Below, in pieces: positions 1 to 4,796 of a stretch of DNA of 21,849 bases. The stretch's first letter is position 1. The number at the start of each line of letters is the position of its first letter. The translations under genes and the position numbers were made by a program. The notes under the pieces are model-generated. The model was not told the origin of the DNA. It was given only the letters and a program-made list of their open reading frames with translations, and did not search any database. Location of the stretch: the IMG/VR virus record IMGVR_UViG_3300045999_006653, positions 1 to 21,849 of that record; one strand, 5' to 3'. The stretch is from a virus.

Positions 1-142
1 TGTACCACTCCTCTGTTTTCCAGGGGTAATCTTTCAATTCCTCCTCAGTTTTTTTAGCACCGTTCATTTTGATAAGATCCTCAATCTCATCAGCAATATC
101 CGCAATCAAGCGTTGGTTTTAATCAAAAGCTCCTCCAGACAT
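1..142 (-). pseudogene. MSGGxFDYNQ-type phage protein, partial, in-frame TAA
   Basis: Read on the minus strand from ATG at 142, the frame gives MSGGAFD, then TAA (119-121), then NQRLIADIADEIEDLIK and on to the left edge with no further stop. From memory, a common phage protein of unknown function begins MSGG(A/H)F(D/N)YNQ followed by an IADEIE-like segment, so the TAA sits exactly at the conserved Tyr codon (TAT or TAC). One substitution explains it. Other genes here end normally in TAA, TAG and TGA, so general stop reassignment is unlikely. It may be a point-mutated pseudogene, a sequencing error, or a protein restarting inside at TTG or ATG. The C-terminal part lies outside the window. No function can be given. 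Confidence 0.6.
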
Positions 143-162
143 TTTATTCAGTTTTAAGTTTG

Positions 163-306
163 CAAGGGAGACAGGATTCGAACCTGCATTCAGGATGTGA
201 GCTTAGTACAGCGATCTCACTTCAGCTTAGTATCTGTACATAACATAGCGTCTACCGTATCATGTACATACTATTACTCTTTGTACAATCATTCCGCCAC
301 TCCCCT
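163..306 (-). tRNA. tRNA-like gene (Leu-like) with two extra internal segments
   Basis: On the minus strand the ends form a 7-bp acceptor stem: AGGGGAG (306-300) pairs with CTCCCTT (170-164), with one G-U pair, followed by discriminator G at 163. The T-arm is clear: GCAGG, loop TTCGAAT, CCTGT. A class-II D-arm is recognisable as TGGCGGAAT ... GGTAGACGC, but about 34 nt separate AAT from GGTAGA. The anticodon/variable region is also about 27 nt too long. Total length is about 144 nt against about 85 for a normal tRNA-Leu. I could not place a convincing 7-nt anticodon loop, so the anticodon is unknown. It could be a decayed tRNA, a tRNA needing removal of segments, or a tRNA-like structural RNA. 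The CCA end is not encoded. Confidence 0.5.
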
Positions 307-454
307 ATGTGCCTTTTTAAACGACGTCGAGAAGGCTAACTCTATCTCCTATACGATGAGAACAGTTTCATTAAGTTCGTCTATACCATTATAGTATAGC
401 TGGTACGATTAAGAGGAGTTACTGTGTTTTACGATCTCCTGGCCAACGGAGCTA
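307..454. other. Non-coding stretch with several small inverted repeats
   Basis: No convincing reading frame is present on either strand. Visible inverted repeats are GCCTT/AAGGC bounding 311-336 around a palindromic CGACGTCG core, CTATAC/GTATAG at 381-386 and 394-399 with a 7-nt loop, and AGGAG/CTCCT at 414-418 and 436-440. On the minus strand a segment near 437-455 reads like a tRNA D-arm (TAGCTCCGTTGG), but no matching T-arm or acceptor stem was found. It may hold further tRNA relics or structured RNA processed together with the neighbouring tRNA-like gene. Confidence 0.35.
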
Positions 455-550
455 TTATTTTTCTTTCTTATTCATTTGAGAAAGTACCCAAGTCAAGACC
501 TCTAACTTTAACTCATCGGAAAGATTCTCGCTAAAGGTCTTGCGGAGCAT
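455..550 (-). CDS. Small hypothetical protein (31 aa)
   Basis: This short frame starts with ATG at 550, only 4 nt after the TGA of the upstream gene, and ends in TAA at 455-457. The product begins MLRKTFSENLSDELKLEVL and ends KKEK. It looks like an amphipathic helix with a charged C-terminus. The close spacing suggests translational coupling with the 90-residue protein upstream. The frame stays open further upstream, so a longer version overlapping that gene is possible. I do not recognise a family. Confidence 0.45.
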   Translation of the reverse strand: MLRKTFSENLSDELKLEVLTWVLSQMNKKEK

Positions 551-554
551 TCGC

Positions 555-827
555 TCATACACTAGTTGCTTCACTATCTTCATTGGATGCCCCGATTTGT
601 AAAGCGTTTAAAAATGCAACAGACTTTTGTTGGAACTCCGGATCATTTCTCATTGAATTGAGAGCATCGTTTGCTACAGAGGTGAGATCCTTGGTTAGTC
701 CTTCAAAAGACTCGAGAATCTCTTCGTTACTCAACTCCATGTTAAGGGCCAACAACTCGGTTAATAGTTTATGGCATGAGAGAGCAAATTCCTGCATCGT
801 CTCGTTTGTTACTCTTAATCTTTGCAT
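555..827 (-). CDS. Hypothetical helical protein (90 aa)
   Basis: The product begins MQRLRVTNETMQEFALSCHK and is acidic and mostly alpha-helical in appearance, with no membrane segment or known motif. I chose ATG at 825-827 rather than the in-frame GTG at 843-845 because a TAnnTTTG promoter element lies at 845-852, which would put the GTG at or before the transcription start. It begins a short leftward run of small genes together with the 31-residue frame downstream. The long plus-strand frame at 583-870 is its shadow. Function unknown. Confidence 0.65.
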   Translation of the reverse strand: MQRLRVTNETMQEFALSCHKLLTELLALNMELSNEEILESFEGLTKDLTSVANDALNSMRNDPEFQQKSVAFLNALQIGASNEDSEATSV

Positions 828-844
828 TTTGTTTATTATTTTCA

Positions 845-852
845 CAAATATA
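845..852 (-). promoter_or_regulatory. Bacteroidota-type -7 element TATATTTG
   Basis: TATATTTG on the minus strand matches the TAnnTTTG consensus, with a TTG about 18 nt further upstream as a candidate -33 element. The predicted transcript would begin shortly before the ATG of the 90-residue gene. Confidence 0.55.
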
Positions 853-897
853 CAAAAGTCGTTTAAATAACAACTAATAAGTTTTCAACAATACGGA

Positions 898-1059
898 TTA
901 TAGGTTGGGAGGAAGTTTGTATTCCTCTCCATTTTCTTTTGCAACTTTGTAATCTTTGATAATATCACACAACTTTATTTTCTTATCCACCTCGGGACAT
1001 CCAAGTTGGTGAGCGTTGTAGTAGCCACAGACAGGGCATTTATACTTTGGCTTCTTCAT
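898..1059 (-). CDS. Small zinc-ribbon-like protein (53 aa)
   Basis: The product starts MKKPKYKCPVCGYYNAHQLG and carries a CPVC motif (C8, C11) followed by further cysteines at 21 and 31, suggesting a small metal-binding ribbon. Its ATG overlaps the TGA of the preceding gene as ATGA, a typical translational-coupling junction. The C-terminus ends LPPNL. Such tiny zinc-binding proteins are common in phage accessory regions, and no specific role can be assigned. The coupling to a neighbour ending in CLYCGS suggests that the two are made together. Confidence 0.6.
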   Translation of the reverse strand: MKKPKYKCPVCGYYNAHQLGCPEVDKKIKLCDIIKDYKVAKENGEEYKLPPNL

Positions 1060-1205
1060 GATCCGCAATATAAGCACGTTTCGTCATCATCCTCAATAGA
1101 TTGTGCCTCATTATTGATGCGGATTGCTTCCATTTCGACTTGAGCGTCTGTCCATTCTGGGTGGAAGGCTTTAATTTGCGACTTAAGGAATAGTAACTCG
1201 TTCAT
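1056..1205 (-). CDS. Small hypothetical protein ending in CxxC (49 aa)
   Basis: Starts at ATG 1203-1205, downstream of the TATCTTTG element at 1226-1233. The product begins MNELLFLKSQIKAFHPEWTD, has an acidic stretch near residue 40 and ends CLYCGS. It is the first gene of the leftward unit from the divergent promoter, and its stop overlaps the start of the zinc-ribbon gene by 4 nt. The C-terminal CxxC may be half of a zinc site, perhaps completed by dimerisation or by its coupled neighbour; that is inference. Family not recognised. Confidence 0.55.
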   Translation of the reverse strand: MNELLFLKSQIKAFHPEWTDAQVEMEAIRINNEAQSIEDDDETCLYCGS

Positions 1206-1225
1206 AAACTTAAATTTTAGGTACA

Positions 1226-1233
1226 CAAAGATA
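1226..1233 (-). promoter_or_regulatory. -7 element TATCTTTG, leftward
   Basis: A TATCTTTG motif on the minus strand lies 21-28 nt upstream of the 49-residue gene. It is one half of a divergent promoter pair with the identical motif on the plus strand at 1254-1261. Confidence 0.6.
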
Positions 1234-1253
1234 CGGAGAGAAACATATTTCTA

Positions 1254-1261
1254 TATCTTTG
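1254..1261 (+). promoter_or_regulatory. -7 element TATCTTTG, rightward
   Basis: TATCTTTG on the plus strand lies 20 nt before the ATG of the first gene of the basic-protein cassette. It matches the Bacteroidota TAnnTTTG consensus. Confidence 0.6.
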
Positions 1262-1280
1262 TTTAGCAAAAAAATATAAT

Positions 1281-1418
1281 ATGGCAAAGGTTCAGTCCAC
1301 AAGCGCATTTAAGAAGAAGCCAAAGGTCAGCAGACCTGGGGTTCATGCTAAGACGAAGTGTTCATGTTCGAAGACTTCTAAAAACTATGTTAAACGAAAT
1401 GTTGGTCAAGGGCGATGA
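1281..1418 (+). CDS. Small basic phage protein, RPGVHAK type (45 aa)
   Basis: The product begins MAKVQSTSAFKKKPKVSRPG, continues VHAKTK and ends KRNVGQGR. From memory, very similar short basic proteins with RPGVHAK, SKNYKK and RGQGR segments are frequent in phages from marine and gut samples; no function is known to me. It contains a CSC motif near the middle. It is first in a rightward run of coupled genes, and its TGA overlaps the next ATG as ATGA. The high Lys/Arg content suggests nucleic-acid binding, but that is inference only. Confidence 0.7.
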   Translation: MAKVQSTSAFKKKPKVSRPGVHAKTKCSCSKTSKNYVKRNVGQGR

Positions 1419-1591
1419 AAAAACAGATGCTTAAAAGAAAGGATGGTAGCGTATCACCAAGAGGACTTTGGGATAATTTGAGAGCCAAGGCAACTCAGAA
1501 TAAAAAGACTGGCGCAAAACCAAAGGCTCCTACTGCCGCAATGGAAAAACAAAAGCAAATTATCAAGTCTCAAACTAAAAAGAAGAAGTGA
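1415..1591 (+). CDS. Small basic hypothetical protein (58 aa)
   Basis: The product begins MKKQMLKRKDGSVSPRGLWD and ends QTKKKK. It is rich in lysine, low in hydrophobic residues and probably largely disordered. It overlaps the upstream gene by 4 nt (ATGA), and its TGA shares one base with the next ATG (TGATG), so the three genes are likely translated in a coupled way. No family recognised. Confidence 0.65.
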   Translation: MKKQMLKRKDGSVSPRGLWDNLRAKATQNKKTGAKPKAPTAAMEKQKQIIKSQTKKKK

Positions 1592-1863
1592 TGGCAAAGA
1601 CAGCTGCATGGCAAAGAAAAGAAGGTAAGAGTGCTACAGGAGGACTCAACGCAAAAGGAATCGCTTCTTATAGAAAGGCTAACCCTGGCTCAACGCTGCA
1701 AAAAGCTGTCACGAAGAAACCTTCCGAAATAAAGAAGGGGAGTAAGGACGATAAACGTAGGACCAGTTTCTGTAAAAGAATGTCAGGGGTTCCCGGTCCA
1801 ATGAAGGACGAAAAAGGAAGGCCAACAAGGAAGGCTTTATCTCTAAAAAAGTGGAATTGTTGA
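1591..1863 (+). CDS. DUF6321-like small basic protein (90 aa)
   Basis: The product begins MAKTAAWQRKEGKSATGGLN, continues AKGIASYRKANPGS and has a second conserved block, RRTSFCKRMSGVPGPM, ending SLKKWNC. I recognise this block order (W-x-R-K-E-G-K, GGLN-x-KG, SFC-x-RM, K-W-x-C) as the DUF6321 type, widespread in phages and of unknown function. An in-frame GTG three bases earlier is less likely than ATG 1591, which overlaps the upstream stop by one base. The conserved SFC and terminal WNC cysteines may bind metal. High confidence in the gene, moderate in the family name. Confidence 0.75.
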   Translation: MAKTAAWQRKEGKSATGGLNAKGIASYRKANPGSTLQKAVTKKPSEIKKGSKDDKRRTSFCKRMSGVPGPMKDEKGRPTRKALSLKKWNC

Positions 1864-1876
1864 TAAAAAAAAATAG

Positions 1877-1884
1877 TATATTTG
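1877..1884 (+). promoter_or_regulatory. -7 element TATATTTG
   Basis: TATATTTG in an AT-rich gap between the DUF6321-like gene and the next short frame matches the TAnnTTTG consensus. A TTG about 17-20 nt upstream, at the end of the preceding gene, could be the -33 element. It would re-start transcription of the second half of the cassette. Confidence 0.5.
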
Positions 1885-1901
1885 TGTAAATATTTAAAGA
1901 G

Positions 1902-1973
1902 ATGGTTAACGGCACATTAGAATTAGAAGAAAACTTAAACCTTATTGTTAAGTCAACAAACAACGCATTCTAA
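1902..1973 (+). CDS. Very short ORF (23 aa), leader-peptide candidate
   Basis: ATG at 1902 lies 17 nt after the TATATTTG element and opens a 23-codon frame, MVNGTLELEENLNLIVKSTN then NAF. It is acidic, unlike its basic neighbours. It may be a genuine micro-protein or leader peptide, or a chance frame in the 5' leader of the next gene. No known homolog comes to mind. Confidence 0.3.
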   Translation: MVNGTLELEENLNLIVKSTNNAF

Positions 1974-1994
1974 AAAAATAATATAAAAAACAAA

Positions 1995-2402
1995 ATGAAA
2001 AAAGATCCGATTGTAACATCAAGAAGAAACATCCTTGGTCGTGATGTTAAAATTACTCGTTCAGGTAATGAGAAAACTCGTGAAGTCACTGGAAATCGCG
2101 TGGCAAAAACTACAGTGGCTAAAAATCTAAAGACTGGAGGTAAGAAAATTACTTCAAGTAAAATGGTAATTTCTCCAAGAGAGCAAATGATTGACGTTAC
2201 TAACAAGACCAAGTACACAGGAGTGGCAGGTAGAAAGCGTATGCTTGATGTAAATCCTGAGACAAGTAGAAAAAAGACTACTTCTAAAGCTTTTGGTGTA
2301 GATGCTAAGAAAGCAAAAGAAACTAAAAACAAACTTTCAGTTAGAGAGAGTGCGAAGAAAATGTATAAAGGATCTAACTTACCTCGCAGATACAATGGCT
2401 AA
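1995..2402 (+). CDS. Lysine-rich hypothetical protein (135 aa)
   Basis: The product begins MKKDPIVTSRRNILGRDVKI and is strongly basic throughout, with many short polar repeats of the K-T-T/K-K type and almost no hydrophobic core segments. It resembles disordered nucleic-acid-binding proteins, but no domain can be named. It follows a 22-nt A-rich leader after the micro-ORF and overlaps the next gene by 8 nt. The opposite-strand frame at 1970-2395 is a shadow. Confidence 0.65.
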   Translation: MKKDPIVTSRRNILGRDVKITRSGNEKTREVTGNRVAKTTVAKNLKTGGKKITSSKMVISPREQMIDVTNKTKYTGVAGRKRMLDVNPETSRKKTTSKAFGVDAKKAKETKNKLSVRESAKKMYKGSNLPRRYNG

Positions 2403-2742
2403 AATGTACACCACTTCTAAGACTAATCCTATTACAGGAATGTCTACAGATAATAACCCTCGTCAAGAAGCTCGTCAAGAAAAAAGACAGGTTCGAAGAG
2501 AAGAAAAGGCGTTGAATAAAAGTCTTAACGAAGGTATTAAAAAACAAAAAGTTGATAGGTCTATTAAGACCATTTCTTATAGAGGTACTGCTCCAAGTGA
2601 AACTCCAAAACAAAAAGATTGGAGAGACAAGGCTAAAGCAGACAAGGGTGGAAAAAAAGGAGTGGTTGTAAAAGGCGGTAAAGGTGGCCGAGCAAATTAC
2701 AACAAGATGGATGAGTCTTGTAAAAACCCTTACGCTAAATAG
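2395..2742 (+). CDS. Lysine/arginine-rich hypothetical protein (115 aa)
   Basis: The product begins MAKMYTTSKTNPITGMSTDN, has a heptad-like QEARQEKRQVRREEKAL stretch that may form a coiled coil, then a glycine/lysine-rich segment (GGKKGVVVKGGKGGR) and ends NPYAK. I chose ATG 2395 over the earlier in-frame ATG at 2302 because the latter lies deep in the preceding gene. It is last in the rightward cassette, and its end overlaps the convergent minus-strand gene by 8 nt. Function unknown; binding to DNA or RNA is plausible from composition. Confidence 0.6.
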   Translation: MAKMYTTSKTNPITGMSTDNNPRQEARQEKRQVRREEKALNKSLNEGIKKQKVDRSIKTISYRGTAPSETPKQKDWRDKAKADKGGKKGVVVKGGKGGRANYNKMDESCKNPYAK

Positions 2743-2989
2743 AATCTCGGTTCATAAAGATAGACTTTATAGACTGGTAAGATAATTTGAATAGGCGTGG
2801 GTTTCCCATGCCTATTTCTATTACAGCATACTCCGGTACCAACTCATCAACTTGACGTATAGACATCACATCTCGAATGTCGAACATAGTTTTTACCAAT
2901 TGTTCTGTTGGAGTTAGGTCGAAGAAGTTTATCTCCCCACTATTGGTTAGGACCTCCATAGCCTCAATATAATAGCCTTTAATCAACAT
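2735..2989 (-). CDS. Hypothetical protein (84 aa)
   Basis: The product begins MLIKGYYIEAMEVLTNSGEI and ends NRDSI. It looks globular, with mixed helix and strand, no known motif and no membrane segment. It is the last gene of the long leftward operon and overlaps its upstream neighbour by 11 nt. Its 3' end runs 8 nt into the convergent cassette, and its coding sequence contains a strong hairpin at 2790-2816. Function unknown. Confidence 0.6.
   Translation of the reverse strand: MLIKGYYIEAMEVLTNSGEINFFDLTPTEQLVKTMFDIRDVMSIRQVDELVPEYAVIEIGMGNPRLFKLSYQSIKSIFMNRDSI
2790..2816 (+). terminator. Hairpin, candidate rightward terminator inside a minus-strand gene
   Basis: AATAGGCGTGGG (2790-2801) and CCCATGCCTATT (2805-2816) form a 12-bp stem with one G-T pair and a TTT loop. 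On the plus strand it is followed by TCTATTAC, a weak T-rich tail. It sits about 50 nt past the end of the rightward cassette, where a terminator is expected, yet lies wholly inside the opposing gene. Confidence 0.4.
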
Positions 2990-3182
2990 TTGGTCTTAGA
3001 ATATGTCGGATTAATCTTCTTAAGTTCTTTGCGTCTCTATAAGAGAGAGGAATTAGTTGTCTACCCTTGTCATCGGTTATAGCAATATCCACTCCTGCGC
3101 CATTGGCCCATTCTGATACTTCTAGAAACTTGTTATCCTCCTGATCGTGGAAGAATGTCTTCTTAATTTTTTTTGTGTACAT
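2979..3182 (-). CDS. Hypothetical protein (67 aa)
   Basis: The product begins MYTKKIKKTFFHDQEDNKFL and appears small and globular. A beta-strand-rich N-terminal part (EVSEWANGAGVDIAITDDKG) is followed by a helix with RDAKNLRRLIRHIL. It starts inside the end of the nuclease-like gene, a 20-nt overlap, and overlaps the next gene by 11 nt, so it is clearly within the operon. No family recognised. Confidence 0.55.
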   Translation of the reverse strand: MYTKKIKKTFFHDQEDNKFLEVSEWANGAGVDIAITDDKGRQLIPLSYRDAKNLRRLIRHILRPNVD

Positions 3183-3651
3183 TTTCTTTAAATTTTAATA
3201 ATTGGTGTTGGTCTAATACATACGAGTCTCCTGTTCCAAGGTTGCGAATATTCTCATCTTTTTTTACATCCTCTGAACGAGAGTATCCAGCAAAACGAAT
3301 TGTGTAATCATCCTCCACTATGGCAAGGACATACATATCCATTGGTTGAGAGTTTAACTTGACAATCATACGCCCTTGAGGAAGGCGAGTGCTTTTGATG
3401 TCTATCGTTAAGTTCTTATAGACGCAGTCTGGTTGCCCTGCTGTATCGTCTCCAAAGGAGAGGCTGAAGTGGATGTTGTGCCACTTGCAGAAGGCGTACT
3501 CCGATAGACATCCGTCAAAGTCTATTTCAAAACCCGACTTGTCTGATGCAAACTTTTGGTCCACCACATTCTTTCTTCTGCTTACAAACGCTCTTGTAGA
3601 GGCAATAGTTCTCAAGAAGTGAACTTCCGATTCGTTTAGTGTAACCGTCAT
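3163..3651 (-). CDS. PD-(D/E)XK nuclease-like protein (162 aa)
   Basis: The product begins MTVTLNESEVHFLRTIASTR. The pattern of a restriction-endonuclease-like core is visible: an acidic/helical segment with E51 (CLSEYAF), then PD at 74-75, a strand, and D84-I-K86 (LTIDIKST), which fits the PD...(D/E)XK catalytic signature. Proteins of this size with 'G-x-E ... D-x-K-S-T' are seen in phages as putative endonucleases; a role in host DNA degradation, recombination or packaging is possible but unproven. The ATG overlaps the stop of the membrane peptide upstream as ATGA. Family assignment is by motif only. Confidence 0.55.
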   Translation of the reverse strand: MTVTLNESEVHFLRTIASTRAFVSRRKNVVDQKFASDKSGFEIDFDGCLSEYAFCKWHNIHFSLSFGDDTAGQPDCVYKNLTIDIKSTRLPQGRMIVKLNSQPMDMYVLAIVEDDYTIRFAGYSRSEDVKKDENIRNLGTGDSYVLDQHQLLKFKENVHKKN

Positions 3652-3746
3652 GATTGAAATCCTTTTGTGTTATCATCTCCTCCGAAGTAGGAGAGGATTA
3701 CTATTACTGCTGTTATAATTACAGCTGCCATTAAAAATTTATTCAT
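3648..3746 (-). CDS. Single-helix membrane peptide (32 aa)
   Basis: The product begins MNKFLMAAVIITAVIVILSY and ends with a short polar tail (GGDDNTKGFQS). One hydrophobic helix of about 16 residues near the N-terminus implies an inner-membrane protein with the tail probably outside, or an uncleaved signal anchor. It sits between the PP-loop gene and the nuclease-like gene and overlaps the latter by 4 nt. It might serve in lysis or superinfection control as other phage micro-membrane proteins do, but nothing in the sequence proves it. Confidence 0.55.
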   Translation of the reverse strand: MNKFLMAAVIITAVIVILSYFGGDDNTKGFQS

Positions 3747-3759
3747 AGTGTTTGTTGTT

Positions 3760-4593
3760 TTATAGTCCGCAATATCCAGAGTCGCAGTCATTAAAGTCCT
3801 CGTCAAACAAGTCCAACTGCATCTTGTAGTTCTTTATCTTTTCGTATGTTATTCCGTTCTTAAACGTGCAGTTATTCTCCTGCTCCATTCTCATGAACCA
3901 ATCAAACTGCTTCTCATCTCTCTTGCTCATGTGGTTGAGGAATATCTCGTTGCGATGGAAACAACCTACGCAATTGTTCTTATAAGCAAAACGAACAGGT
4001 TTATCCTTCCAGTAAGTCTCTACAGCGTCTTTGAATATTCCGTCCTCAATAAGAGGAAACGAGACACTTCGGTATGGCAATGTTTTCCACTTCTTCCTTC
4101 CGTTCTTTTCACCTACCTTAAACTTAAACATTTCTATTCCGTCTTCAGCTTTGTTCAACATTGTTCTTGCGCGACTCATCTCGTTTGCCCGAAATCCAAT
4201 CCTCATGTCTATAGGAAGTTCTGTGTTCTCATAACACCATTGGGCAATAGGTTCAACTTTCATTTTAGATGTGCAGAATCTTCTCGTTACATTTGGCAAG
4301 TAACCCCCAGCAACTTTGATTACCTTCTCAAATGTTGTCTCACTTAGCCATATGATTTCTTGCCCGAGGTATTGCTCAAGGTCCAACATTGTGTACACAA
4401 TTGTGTCTTCCTCAAGGGTTCCGATGAATTCCTTTCCAATCTTGTCAGAAACAATCTGTCTCACTTTTTCGTCTGGAAAGATAACTCGTTTATCATCTGT
4501 ACGCACGAGAGAGAATACATTGTAGTCAGCCGGATAGTGAACCGCTAAGTACGAAGATGTCTTCCCTCCGCTTAAACTATTTACTGTCTTCAT
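3760..4593 (-). CDS. PAPS-reductase-like PP-loop protein (277 aa)
   Basis: The product starts MKTVNSLSGGKTSSYLAVHY; SGGKTSSY (residues 8-15) is the PP-loop that binds ATP in the adenine-nucleotide alpha-hydrolase/PAPS-reductase superfamily. Further cysteines occur in the family-like RRFCTSKMKVEPI segment, in NNCVGCFHRNE and in a C-terminal CDSGYC, consistent with a thiol or metal site. Family members use a nucleotide to activate sulfur or carboxyl chemistry. In phages the substrate is usually unknown, and modification of DNA or tRNA is one option. It overlaps the lipoprotein gene by 4 nt (ATGA). The superfamily is fairly certain, the reaction is not. Confidence 0.7.
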   Translation of the reverse strand: MKTVNSLSGGKTSSYLAVHYPADYNVFSLVRTDDKRVIFPDEKVRQIVSDKIGKEFIGTLEEDTIVYTMLDLEQYLGQEIIWLSETTFEKVIKVAGGYLPNVTRRFCTSKMKVEPIAQWCYENTELPIDMRIGFRANEMSRARTMLNKAEDGIEMFKFKVGEKNGRKKWKTLPYRSVSFPLIEDGIFKDAVETYWKDKPVRFAYKNNCVGCFHRNEIFLNHMSKRDEKQFDWFMRMEQENNCTFKNGITYEKIKNYKMQLDLFDEDFNDCDSGYCGL

Positions 4594-4796
4594 TCAGGAT
4601 CTGTTGTTGTGCCTACAGTTGTTGAATCTACATACACAGTATCTCTTGGTATATAAATAGCCTTAAACATTTGGTAGTCTTCTCTATTTAATGGGTAGTA
4701 ATTATTTGTGGTACAGCTTAACGCTAGGCAAGTTATTACAACCGCTAATAAGAATATAAATAATTTTTTACTTTTTGTTGACATCGTTTTGTTCAT
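4590..4796 (-). CDS. Small probable lipoprotein (68 aa)
   Basis: The N-terminus has a basic region (KSKK), a hydrophobic core LFIFLLAVVITCLAL and a lipobox-like ALSC with the cysteine at 28, leaving a mature chain of about 41 residues beginning CTTNNYYP. It is therefore probably lipidated and exported. Two ATGs are possible (4796 or 4784); both overlap the end of the methyltransferase gene. Small phage lipoproteins include outer-membrane spanins and superinfection-exclusion proteins, but no partner inner-membrane spanin is evident here. The mature part is rich in Tyr and Thr, with no recognisable domain. Confidence 0.6.
   Translation of the reverse strand: MNKTMSTKSKKLFIFLLAVVITCLALSCTTNNYYPLNREDYQMFKAIYIPRDTVYVDSTTVGTTTDPE

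Noticed and set aside
197-394. 65-codon plus-strand frame
   Set aside because: Overlaps the tRNA-like gene on the other strand, with no protein-like pattern and no promoter.
1-454. General stop-codon reassignment, as in some gut phages
   Set aside because: Genes in this window end in TAA, TGA and TAG at sensible places, and the terminase, portal and capsid frames have no internal stops, so the single TAA at 119-121 is better explained locally.
1970-2395. 141-codon minus-strand frame
   Set aside because: Phe/Leu-rich antisense of a lysine-rich gene (AAA/AAG read as TTT/CTT), hence the membrane-protein look is an artefact.
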